DNA from: Rhizobium sp. RU20A
GTDB lineage: Bacteria > Pseudomonadota > Alphaproteobacteria > Rhizobiales > Rhizobiaceae
Assembly: GCF_900155885.1 (NCBI RefSeq)
Contig: NZ_FTMB01000008.1
Span: 104,457 to 168,456 of the forward strand
Direction of reading: 5' to 3'
DNA: 64,000 nucleotides
This document shows, piece after piece, positions 52,868 to 60,445 of the stretch (the first letter of the stretch is position 1; every line of letters starts with the position of its first letter). The notes under the pieces were generated by a model. That model was not told the origin of the DNA. It ran no database searches and saw only the letters and a program-made list of their open reading frames with translations. A program made the position numbers and the translations under genes.

Positions 52868-53674
52868 ATGGAAACCCGTTCGCAAATCCACGCGCGCACC
52901 TTCGTCAAGGTCTGGACCGGCTTCGTGGTCTTCGCGCTTTACCTGCCGATCCTGTGCGGCGCGCTGGCCGGTCTCTCCAAGGGACGGTATTTCGGCTTTC
53001 CCATCAAGGTCTTCTCGACGGAATGGTGGGGCAAGACCATTGCCTCGCTCGAAATCCAGACGCTGGTGCAGAATTCGCTGCTGATCGCCTTCATCGTCAC
53101 GCTGGTCTCGGTCTTCTTCGCCTTTTTCGGTGCGCTGGCTTTCGCCCGCTATGACTGGAAGGGGCGGCGCCTGTTCCAGAAGGCGATCCTTCTGCCGGTC
53201 TTCTTTCCGCAGCCGGTGCTGGGGCTCGCCCTTCTCCTGTGGTTCAATGCGATCGGCATCAATCCGAGCTGGCAGACCGCCGTCATCGCCCATCTTGTCT
53301 GGATCGTGCCGGTCGTGACGCTCGTCATTGCCATCCAAGTCTATTCTTTCGATCCGACGCTGGAGGAGGCGGCGCGCGATCTTGGCGCCAGCCGCTGGTT
53401 CATCCTGAAAGAAATCACCCTGCCGATCCTCTGGCCGGGCATCTGGTCGGGTGCGCTCTTCGCCTTCCTGCTTTCCTGGGGCAATTTTCCGCTGTCGCTC
53501 TATACGGCCGGCGTTGATTCCACGATCCCGAAATGGCTCTATTCGAAGATGGTGGCCGGCTATTCGCCGATGGTGCCGGCACTTGGCACGATGAGCACGC
53601 TGTCGGCGGCAACGCTGCTTCTGGCCGGCGGGCTGGTCATCATGATCCTGCGCCGCCGCCAGCGGGACCTATGA
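52868..53674 (+). CDS. Polyamine-type ABC transporter permease (PotC-like)
   Basis: A 268-residue permease with six helices, 4 bases after the previous stop. The EAA loop reads EEAARDLGASRWFILKEITL. It forms the heterodimeric channel with the PotB-like protein. An arrangement of D-A-B-C in one transcript is common in rhizobial amine importers. Confidence 0.9.
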   Translation: METRSQIHARTFVKVWTGFVVFALYLPILCGALAGLSKGRYFGFPIKVFSTEWWGKTIASLEIQTLVQNSLLIAFIVTLVSVFFAFFGALAFARYDWKGRRLFQKAILLPVFFPQPVLGLALLLWFNAIGINPSWQTAVIAHLVWIVPVVTLVIAIQVYSFDPTLEEAARDLGASRWFILKEITLPILWPGIWSGALFAFLLSWGNFPLSLYTAGVDSTIPKWLYSKMVAGYSPMVPALGTMSTLSAATLLLAGGLVIMILRRRQRDL

Positions 53675-53703
53675 GAGCCGGCGGGAAGGATGAGGAAAAC
53701 GCG

Positions 53704-54396
53704 ATGAGCTGGAAAACCGAACGTCGGTCCTTCTATTACCAGGGTGCCCCGGAGCCGGATTATCCCGTGCTCGAAAAGGGCAAGGTGGCGCTGCTCGTCA
53801 TCGACATGCAGAACACCTATCTGGAACGGCCCGACCCGGCCGGGCTTTCGGAGGCAGAGCTTGACCGCTACCATGCCTGGACGCCGTTTCACGAGCGCAT
53901 GCACGGAACGGTCATTCCAAACAACCAGCGTCTCATCGAGCATTTCCGCGCGCGTGGGCTCGACGTGCTCTTTGCGCGCATCGCCTGCCTGCGCACGGAC
54001 GGGCGCGACCGGTCGCTCAGCCAGCGCAAGCCTGGCTGGAACAACCTGCTGCTGCCGAAGGACGAGGCTGCCTCTCAGATCCTGCCGCAGATCGCGCCGC
54101 GGCCCGACGAGATCGTCGTGACGAAGACCACGGACAGTGCGCTGACGGGCACGAACCTGCGGCTCGTCCTCACCAATATGGGCATCACCCATGTGGTCTG
54201 CAGCGGCATTTTCACGGATCAGTGCGTGTCCTCCACGGTGCGCAGCCTTGCCGATGAAAGCTTCGACGTGATCGTGATCGACGATGCCTGCGCGGCTGGC
54301 GCGATGGACCTGCACGTCAGCGAACTGGAGCGGCTGCACATGATCTACGCCAATGTGATGACGACCGATGAGCTGATCGGCTATCTCCCGGCCTGA
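53704..54396 (+). CDS. Isochorismatase-family cysteine hydrolase
   Basis: From the ATG at 53704 (preceded by GGGAAGGATGAGG) the product is 230 residues. The catalytic triad of the family is present: Asp in LLVIDMQNTYL, Lys in IVVTKTTDSALTGTNL and Cys in CSGIFTDQCVSSTVRSLADE, with the cis-peptide before it. Family members hydrolyse amides (nicotinamide, N-carbamoyl compounds, biuret, ureidoacrylate). Here it may release an amine from an imported amide. An alternative ATG at 53671 overlaps the permease stop. Confidence 0.83.
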   Translation: MSWKTERRSFYYQGAPEPDYPVLEKGKVALLVIDMQNTYLERPDPAGLSEAELDRYHAWTPFHERMHGTVIPNNQRLIEHFRARGLDVLFARIACLRTDGRDRSLSQRKPGWNNLLLPKDEAASQILPQIAPRPDEIVVTKTTDSALTGTNLRLVLTNMGITHVVCSGIFTDQCVSSTVRSLADESFDVIVIDDACAAGAMDLHVSELERLHMIYANVMTTDELIGYLPA

Positions 54397-54537
54397 CGAG
54401 GTGGCGGAAAGGTGTGGGCGCAGGCCGCTTGTGCGCGCCGTTCTTTCTTGCCAGAAGGAAGGCTATCGCCACGCTGGCCGGTTCGGGCCAGACGGCGAAG
54501 CGGATAAAGCCGGCCGGCAGCAGATGGGCGATGCAGG

Positions 54538-55299
54538 ATGAAGAAACCGAAGAGCCTGCGCCAGGAGCGCATCCTGACCGAACTCACGCAGGCGCCGAGC
54601 CTGCGGGTGGCCGAACTGGCGCGCCGCCTCGACGTATCCACGGAAACGATCCGCCGCGATCTCGACGAGCTGACCGGACAGGGCCTGCTGAACCGCACCT
54701 ACGGCGGCGCGGTGCGCTCGCTTTCCACCGAGCCCTCCGTCACCGAACGGCATATGCTGTTCGTCGCCGAGCGCGAACGGATCGCGCGCGCGGCGGTGCA
54801 GATCCTCAAGGGCGCGCGCGTGCTGATGATCGGTTCCGGCGCGACAACGGTGCATACCGCACGGCGGATCGCGGTGGAGATGAAGGACATCACCGTTCTC
54901 ACCCATTCCTTCGGGGTCGCGACCGTGCTGGCGATCAATCCGACGATCAAGGTCATCATGCTGCCCGGCGATTACCACGCCACCGAAGGCGCCACGGTCG
55001 GCGCCCATGCGGTGACGTTCCTGCATGGGTTCAACGCCGATGTCGCCGTTCTCGGCGCCAGCGGTCTCGGCTCCGACGGTCCGTCTGACGCGCTGATCGA
55101 ATGCGGCGCCGTCTATTCGACGATGATGGCGCGTTCTGCACGCACGCTCGTCGTGGCCGATCATTCCAAGCACGATCGCCTGTTCCCGGCCCGCTATGCG
55201 CCCTGGGGCGCGATCAGCGATCTCGTCACCGACGCGGCCCCGGTCGCGCCCTTGCGGGATCGGCTGATCGCCAATGCCGTCACCGTCACCCTCGCCTGA
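54538..55299 (+). CDS. DeoR/GlpR-family transcriptional regulator
   Basis: The 253-residue protein has the DeoR N-terminal helix-turn-helix (RVAELARRLDVSTETIRRDL, then DELTGQGLLNRTYGGAVRS) and the C-terminal DeoRC sugar-phosphate-sensing domain (MIGSGATTVHTARRIAVEM, VAVLGASGLGSDGPSDALIE, LVVADHSKHDR). Such proteins repress until a phosphorylated metabolite binds. In this module the product of the APH-type kinase would be a suitable effector. Candidate sites are described at 46060-46085 and 49338-49654. Confidence 0.87.
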   Translation: MKKPKSLRQERILTELTQAPSLRVAELARRLDVSTETIRRDLDELTGQGLLNRTYGGAVRSLSTEPSVTERHMLFVAERERIARAAVQILKGARVLMIGSGATTVHTARRIAVEMKDITVLTHSFGVATVLAINPTIKVIMLPGDYHATEGATVGAHAVTFLHGFNADVAVLGASGLGSDGPSDALIECGAVYSTMMARSARTLVVADHSKHDRLFPARYAPWGAISDLVTDAAPVAPLRDRLIANAVTVTLA

Positions 55300-55324
55300 G
55301 CGCACGTTTTCCCGGAAGCCGGCC

Positions 55325-56458
55325 ATGATTGACAACGCGGACACTCCCCCTTCCCCGCCCCTTTCCCGCGCCACCCGCCGGGCGCGGGATTTCGGCATTC
55401 CCTTCGATGGCACGCCGGGTCCGCTGAATGCTCTGACTGACGTGCCGGGCCTCCACGTCGGCTTCTCCACGCTGATCAACGAGACGCCCCGGCCGGGCCG
55501 ACGCCTGCCGGTGCGCACCGGCGTCACCGCCATCCTGCCGCATGCGACCGCGCCGGAGCCCGTTCCGGTCTTTGCCGGCCTGCATCGCTTCAATGGCAAC
55601 GGCGAAATGACGGGCGCGCACTGGATCGAGGATGGCGGCTATTTCGTCGGTCCGGTGCTCATCACCAATACCCACAGCGTCGGCATGGCCCATCACGGCG
55701 CCATCCGCTGGATGCTGGAGCGCTACCCCGAGACGTTCGACGGCGACGATCCGCTCTGGCTGCTGCCCGTCGTGGCGGAGACCTATGACGGGCTCCTCAA
55801 CGACATCAATGGCCAGCATGTCACGCTCGACCACGTCTTCGAGGCGCTGGACGGCGCCGCGTCCGGGCCGGTGGCGGAGGGCAATGTCGGCGGCGGCACG
55901 GGCATGATCGCCTACGGCTTCAAGGGCGGCACGGGCACGGCCTCGCGCCGCATCGCGATCGGGGCATCGCCGTTCACGGTGGCCGCGCTGGTGCAGGCCA
56001 ATCACGGCCAGCGCGACTGGCTGACCATTGCCGGGCGCGCCGTGGGCAAGGATCTCGCCCAGGCCGATCCGGGGCTAGCGGAGCGCGGCTCGATCATCGT
56101 TGTCATCGCCACGGATCTGCCGCTCGCCCCGCACCAGTTGCAGAAACTCGCCCGGCGCGGCGCTATCGGCATCGGCCGGAACGGAACCGTCGGGGGCAAC
56201 AGCTCGGGCGACATCTTCCTCGCCTTCTCGACCGCCAACCCCCATCCGCTGCGCCACCGGGCCGCGCCGATGCTGAGCCTCGACATGCTCAACGACGAAT
56301 TCCTCGATCCCGTCTACCAGGCGGCCGTGCAAAGCATCGAGGAAGCCGTCGTCAATGCGATGGTCGCGGCCGAGACGACCGGCGGAACAGCCAACGACCG
56401 CTATAGGATCGAAGCCATCGACGCGGCCGCCGTCGCCCGGCTGTTGGGCGTGACGTGA
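55325..56458 (+). CDS. P1/S58 family (DmpA-like) aminopeptidase
   Basis: The 377-residue protein is an N-terminal-nucleophile peptidase of the DmpA/BapA family. FNGNGEMTGAHWIEDGGYFV, VLITNTHSVGMAHHGAIRWM, GNVGGGTGMIAYGFKGGTGT and VGGNSSGDIFLAFST are the family blocks. Autocleavage should occur before Ser294 to give alpha and beta chains; residue 293 is Ser, where DmpA has Gly. It has no signal peptide, so it acts in the cytoplasm, cleaving N-terminal D- or beta-amino acids or amides. It follows the regulator gene by 25 bases and may process an imported aminoacyl amine. Confidence 0.85.
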   Translation: MIDNADTPPSPPLSRATRRARDFGIPFDGTPGPLNALTDVPGLHVGFSTLINETPRPGRRLPVRTGVTAILPHATAPEPVPVFAGLHRFNGNGEMTGAHWIEDGGYFVGPVLITNTHSVGMAHHGAIRWMLERYPETFDGDDPLWLLPVVAETYDGLLNDINGQHVTLDHVFEALDGAASGPVAEGNVGGGTGMIAYGFKGGTGTASRRIAIGASPFTVAALVQANHGQRDWLTIAGRAVGKDLAQADPGLAERGSIIVVIATDLPLAPHQLQKLARRGAIGIGRNGTVGGNSSGDIFLAFSTANPHPLRHRAAPMLSLDMLNDEFLDPVYQAAVQSIEEAVVNAMVAAETTGGTANDRYRIEAIDAAAVARLLGVT

Positions 56459-56460
56459 CG

Positions 56461-56889
56461 ATGGCAACTCCGGCCCGCCGCGACCGGATGTCGCCGGCCG
56501 GGTCGTGGCCGTCTCTCGGCCACGGGAGCCCGCCATGGCGCGGTGTGGCATGTTTCCTGCTTCTTTCCGAGGCGCGACAGGAGACCCGCTTCGCCACCCT
56601 ACCCCTTCTCTGCATCGTGATCGGCCTGAGTTGGGCCGATTTCTGGCCCGTCTACCTGGCGCCGGACGGCGTATCGCGGGTCATGCTGCTCAAGGCCGCG
56701 ATCGCGTCGAGCCTGCTCCTCAGCGCACTCGCCCTTGTATCGGCGGCGCCGGATATGCTGACGACGTCCCTGCTCCTGTTGCTCAGCCTGTCGATTGCCG
56801 GGATGGCGCATCGCCGCCTGTCGTCGCCTCTGTCCCTGACGGCGGCGGGCGCAAGTTTTGCCTGTTATTTCATCGGTTCGCCTCTGTGA
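56461..56889 (+). CDS. Small hypothetical membrane protein
   Basis: A 142-residue open frame begins 2 bases after the peptidase stop. It has three or four hydrophobic stretches (FATLPLLCIVIGLSWADFWP, LLKAAIASSLLLSALALVSA, LLLLLSLSIAGMAH) and a Pro/Arg-rich N terminus. No family is recognised. Codon use is similar to its neighbours but there is no clear ribosome site, so reality is uncertain. Confidence 0.4.
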   Translation: MATPARRDRMSPAGSWPSLGHGSPPWRGVACFLLLSEARQETRFATLPLLCIVIGLSWADFWPVYLAPDGVSRVMLLKAAIASSLLLSALALVSAAPDMLTTSLLLLLSLSIAGMAHRRLSSPLSLTAAGASFACYFIGSPL

Positions 56890-56945
56890 GCACCTCAAGG
56901 ATCAGCGCCGACCTCACGATCCTCGTCATCGACGAGAACGCCATC
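56886..56945 (+). pseudogene. Response-regulator (AmiR/NasT type) N-terminal stub cut by IS6
   Basis: From a GTG at 56886, twenty codons read VSTSRISADLTILVIDENAI, ending exactly where the left inverted repeat of an IS6-family element begins. The block LTILVIDEN matches the start of ANTAR-type antitermination regulators related to NasT, where the acidic pocket lies. The rest of the gene is not found to the right of the element, so a deletion accompanied or followed the insertion. The identification rests on few residues. Confidence 0.5.
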
Positions 56946-57752
56946 GGCATCGTCAACTTAACGAAACGTGGACGTGGCTGTGAGATGACAGGGTATGATA
57001 AACCGTGACCCGCTCTATCGCCGCCATCGTTTCCCCGCCGAGATCATAGCGCACGCTGTCTGGCTCTACTTCCGTTTTCCTCTTAGCCTACGAATGGTCG
57101 AGGACATGCTTGCGGCACGAGGGATCATTGTCTCGCATCAAACAGTCCGGCTGTGGGCGGAGAAATTCGGGCGGGCCTTCGCCACCGAGATCCGTCGCCG
57201 TTCAGCTGGTCGGCTCGGAGACAAGTGGCATCTCGATGAGGCAGTCGTTTCGATCCGTGGCAAGAAGCACTGGCTCTGGCGTGCTGTCGATCAGGACGGT
57301 TTCGTGCTCGAGGTTCTGGTGCAAAGCGCCGAAATGCGAAGGCGGCCAAGCGTCTGATGCGCAAGCTGTTGAAGAGCCAGGGGCGCGCGCCGCGGGTGAT
57401 GATTACCGATAAGCTCCGGTCCTACGACGCCGCAAAGCGCGAGATCATGCCCGGTGTTGAACATCGTTCTCACAAGGGCTTGAACAATCGAGCAGAGAAT
57501 TCCCATCAGCCAATCCGGCGGCGAGAGCGGATTATGAAACGCTTCAAGTCAAGGCGACATCTTCAGCGTTTCGTCTCCATCCACGATCCCATCGCCAACC
57601 TGTTCCACATCCCCCGCCACGACATCTCCTCCGGTCATCATCGCGAATTGCGTTCAGCGGCGCTGAACCTGTGGGCGAAAATCGCCCGAGCATGATCGGA
57701 GAAATAGGCAGGTACAATGGCCTGCCCTCGTTGCCGTTAAGTTTACGATGCC
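56946..57752 (+). mobile_element. IS6-family insertion sequence, inactive
   Basis: Inverted repeats GGCATCGTCAACTTAACG (left, from 56946) and, read inward from 57752, GGCATCGTAAACTTAACG (17 of 18 identical) bound an 807-bp element, the usual IS6 size. It carries one transposase gene that is frameshifted. The 8-base flanks (acgccatc and gctcgacg) do not match, so no target duplication survives. IS6 elements move by replicative transposition, which commonly deletes adjacent DNA. Confidence 0.85.
56995..57695 (+). pseudogene. IS6-family transposase with frameshift
   Basis: The first part (residues 1-110) includes AEIIAHAVWLYFRFPLSLRM, the helix-turn-helix region and the first catalytic Asp in KWHLDEAVVSIRGKKHWLWR. 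At about 57325 a single base appears to be missing: the frame continues as VQSAEMRRRPSV and stops, whereas the +1 frame continues AKRLMRKLLKSQGRAPRVMI with the second Asp (TDKLRSY) and the Glu (NNRAENSHQPIRRRER). Restoring one C gives a full transposase of about 234 residues. Confidence 0.85.
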
Positions 57753-57822
57753 GCTCGACGCTTTTTATCGCTGGCTTGACGCTGTTTGATATTTCAATCT
57801 GTTCCTATGAAGGAAAAATCAC

Positions 57823-58071
57823 ATGCTTCGGTCATTTCAGGCCACAACACTAAAGAAGCGGCACGCACGCTTTACCGTCGGGCAAGACCATCACGGCTGG
57901 TGGGTCGTCCGCGATGAGGCTGGCCTGGTCGGCGGCCTTTTTTGCAATGAGGAAGCCGCCATTCACTTCGCTCATGAGGAATGCGCGCGCCTCGCCTGTG
58001 CGCTTCGCATAGCGCCCTACTCCGAACACGTCGAACTAAAAGATTTGACGGATGGAACCGCAACCGGTTAG
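57823..58071 (+). CDS. Small orphan protein, 82 residues
   Basis: An ATG preceded by GAAGGAAAA opens a compact frame reading MLRSFQATTLKKRHARFTVG, then a Trp-rich core (HHGWWVVRDEAGLVGGLFCN) and an alanine/cysteine-rich helix (EEAAIHFAHEECARLACALR). The beta-strand then helix pattern resembles small DUF2188-like proteins, in which a strand hairpin precedes a helix, but I cannot name the family. It lies alone between an IS6 element and a pseudogene. Confidence 0.5.
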   Translation: MLRSFQATTLKKRHARFTVGQDHHGWWVVRDEAGLVGGLFCNEEAAIHFAHEECARLACALRIAPYSEHVELKDLTDGTATG

Positions 58072-58107
58072 CGCTGGCTCCAGCCTGCTCGATAGCCGCG
58101 AGTAGGC

Positions 58108-58610
58108 GCTGAAGACAGCCGATGAGATTGGCTATCCTGTGATGCTGAAATCCACCGCTGGCGGCGGCGGCAAAGGCATGCAACTTTGCGATACTGCCGA
58201 CGCCCTGGCTGCCGCATTTGATAGCGTGCAGCGCACGGCGAAATCGAGCTTCGGTGATGCGCGCGTCTATCTGGAGCGTTTCGTTTCCAAAGCCCGCCAT
58301 ACGGAAGTGCAGATTTTCGGCGACGGTAATGGCCGGGTGATCGCGCACGGCGAATGCGATTGCTCGCTGCAACGCCGAAACTAGAAAGTTATCGAGGAGA
58401 CGCCTGCACCGGGTCTATCCGATGAGGTGCGCGCGAAACTGCATGCGGCGGCTGTTTCCCTTGGGCAGCAAGTTGCCTATCTGTTCGCTTCAAATCCATT
58501 ACGACAGCACCGCGCTCCCTCGCACGAAGCTGTTGAGCATTCTTGCAGATATCGAGCAAGGCCTGCCGCCGGTTTCCGAGATCACGGTGCCGACCATTGC
58601 CGGCGCCTGA
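58108..58610 (+). pseudogene. Urea carboxylase remnant
   Basis: The first part encodes the ATP-grasp segment of a biotin carboxylase (EIGYPVMLKSTAGGGGKGMQ, then FVSKARHTEVQIFGDGNGRV and CDCSLQRRN). A TAG at 58382-58384 replaces the expected Gln codon, after which KVIEETPAPGLSDEVRAKLH continues in frame. From about 58470, in another frame, SLQIHYDSTALPRTKLLSIL and LPPVSEITVPT match the start of the KipI/allophanate-type domain found downstream in urea carboxylase. So a large internal part is deleted, one frame is shifted and one nonsense codon is present. Confidence 0.75.
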
Positions 58611-58691
58611 CACAGATCGGCTGAGATATCGCTCTGAACTGCTATTCTTGATCCCCCCTGCAATCAGCTCATCGCGAGGCTCGTGGGCCTT

Positions 58692-58725
58692 GACGCGTTC
58701 ATTGAACGCGTTTATTAAACGCGTC
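58692..58725. promoter_or_regulatory. Probable TetR operator of the efflux operon
   Basis: Three copies of the ACGCGT core lie in 34 bases. AACGCGTTTA (58705-58714) and TAAACGCGTC (58716-58725) form a near-perfect dyad around one T, and a further GACGCGTT lies at 58692-58699. It is 27 bases upstream of the tetR ATG, so TetR binding would repress its own operon. Confidence 0.7.
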
Positions 58726-58751
58726 ATATTTACTTATGGTGAGGAAAATTC

Positions 58752-59369
58752 ATGCCGAGGCCCGCATTGACCGAAGAAGAGATCCGAAGCTTTCGCAGGA
58801 CCATCCTGGCGGCCGCTGCAAAGATCGTCGGGCGTGAGGGCCTTGGCCAATTGTCGATGCGCGGACTGGCGGATGCTCTCGGCATGACGGCCGGAGCGCT
58901 TTATCGCTACTATCCGAGCAAGCAGGAACTGATCGTCGATTTCTGTCGTGACGCGATCACGGACCTGCAAAATCGCTTCGGCGAAATTGATCGCACGATG
59001 CAGGATCCGTTGTCGGCCATACGGTCCATGATGAAGGCCTATTCCGGCTTCGGCCTGGAAGACAGGGACCGCTTTCGCATGCTGTTCCTGGAGAACGACC
59101 AGGGTGTCACCTCTCCGCTGATGCAGGACGAGGCGACGATGCTTCCCTACCGGCAACTCGCCGGGCAGGTCGCCAAGGCTGCCGCAGCAGGCCTTATCGT
59201 CGCCGCCGATACGGAGCGGTCGACGCAGATCATCTGGGCCGGCGTGCATGGCATTGTGACCCTTGCCTCCACCTTCAACGATTTCGACTTCGGGAATGTC
59301 GACCAGCTCGTCGACGAGATGATCGAATTGTTCATCAGCGGTCTCAGCCCGCAGGGAGCCTCACTATGA
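58752..59369 (+). CDS. TetR-family regulator of the RND efflux operon
   Basis: The 205-residue protein has the TetR helix-turn-helix (GLGQLSMRGLADALGMTAGA, then LYRYYPSKQELIVDF) and a helical ligand domain with a WHG-type motif (IIWAGVHGIVTLAST). It overlaps the membrane fusion protein gene by 4 bases, so it is co-transcribed with the pump it should repress. The inducer is a pump substrate, unknown here. Confidence 0.88.
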   Translation: MPRPALTEEEIRSFRRTILAAAAKIVGREGLGQLSMRGLADALGMTAGALYRYYPSKQELIVDFCRDAITDLQNRFGEIDRTMQDPLSAIRSMMKAYSGFGLEDRDRFRMLFLENDQGVTSPLMQDEATMLPYRQLAGQVAKAAAAGLIVAADTERSTQIIWAGVHGIVTLASTFNDFDFGNVDQLVDEMIELFISGLSPQGASL

Positions 59370-60445
59370 AAACCAGCATTCTGAAGTACGTTGCTCTCGC
59401 GGGTGTCTTGGGCCTGCTTGCCGGGTGCAGCGAAGCCGAGCCGGAAGCCAAGGGGCCGCGGCCGATTAGGTCGGTCGTCGTCGAGATCCGCTCGATCGGC
59501 GAGACCGTTAGCCAGACCGGTGAGATCCGCCCGCGCTACGAGACTCCGATGAGCTTCCGTCTAGACGGCCAGCTCACCTTCCGCGTCGAGAACGGCGTCG
59601 AGGTCAAGGCCGGGGCGCTGCTCGCCAGCATCGACAAGGTGCCCGCGCAGAATGACGTGCGGACTGCCCGTGCCGAACTGGCCACCGCCCGGTCGGCCCT
59701 GGAGTTCGCCCGGCTGACCGCCGAACGTAATCGCGAACTCTTCTCCAAGACCGTCATTTCGCGGGCGCAATTGCAAGAGGCCGAAGCCAACCTCCAGGCC
59801 GCGCAGGCCCGTTTCGAGGCTGCCACCACGGCACTGTCGAAGGCCGATGAAACGCTGACCTATACCGAGATCAAGGCGCTGCGCGACGGTATCGTCTCGG
59901 CGGTCGGTGCGAATGTCGGCCAGATCGTGCAGGCCGGCCAGCCGGTCGTAACGCTGCTCTCCAACCAGGAGCGTGACGCCGTCTTCGACGTGCCGGAGCG
60001 CCTGCTCCATTCGGGTGCCGAGGCCACCGAGGTTCAGGTCAGCCTGATTTCCAACCCTGAGGCGACCGCGACCGGCACTGTGCGCGAGGTGACGCCCTCG
60101 GCGGATCCGATCACCCGAACTTTCCGGGTCAAGGTTTCGCTCGACGGCAAGGGGCAGGACATGCCTTTCGGCGCCGCCGTGCTCGGCACCATCGTACTTT
60201 CGCCCAAGCTGTTGGTGGAATTGCCGGCTTCGGCACTGACCAGCAACAACGGCGCCACCGCCGTGTTCGTCTTCGACACGGCCTCGGGCAAGCTCTCTTA
60301 TCGGACCGTTCAAATCGACCGCTACGACGACCGGGCAATATACGTTTCCTCAGGCCTGGAGACCGGCGACATCGTCGCGACGGCCGGAGTCAGCAAGCTG
60401 CGTGACGGTGAAGCCGTTAAGCTCGAGACCGAGGAGGCACGGTAA
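59366..60445 (+). CDS. RND efflux membrane fusion lipoprotein
   Basis: The 359-residue protein has a lipoprotein signal with lipobox LLAGC (Cys21) and the HlyD/AcrA architecture: barrel-sandwich halves (FRVENGVEVKAGALLASID, VSAVGANVGQIVQAGQPVVT) flanking a coiled-coil hairpin (residues about 85-150, heptads around ARAELATARSALEFARLTAE), then a beta-barrel and membrane-proximal domain. It bridges the inner-membrane pump to an outer-membrane channel. It overlaps the pump gene by one base. Confidence 0.9.
   Translation: MKTSILKYVALAGVLGLLAGCSEAEPEAKGPRPIRSVVVEIRSIGETVSQTGEIRPRYETPMSFRLDGQLTFRVENGVEVKAGALLASIDKVPAQNDVRTARAELATARSALEFARLTAERNRELFSKTVISRAQLQEAEANLQAAQARFEAATTALSKADETLTYTEIKALRDGIVSAVGANVGQIVQAGQPVVTLLSNQERDAVFDVPERLLHSGAEATEVQVSLISNPEATATGTVREVTPSADPITRTFRVKVSLDGKGQDMPFGAAVLGTIVLSPKLLVELPASALTSNNGATAVFVFDTASGKLSYRTVQIDRYDDRAIYVSSGLETGDIVATAGVSKLRDGEAVKLETEEAR

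Noticed and set aside
54397..54537. Small gene between the hydrolase and DeoR genes
   Set aside because: The only open frames are shadows of the DeoR gene or lack start signals; the gap is probably the regulator's promoter.
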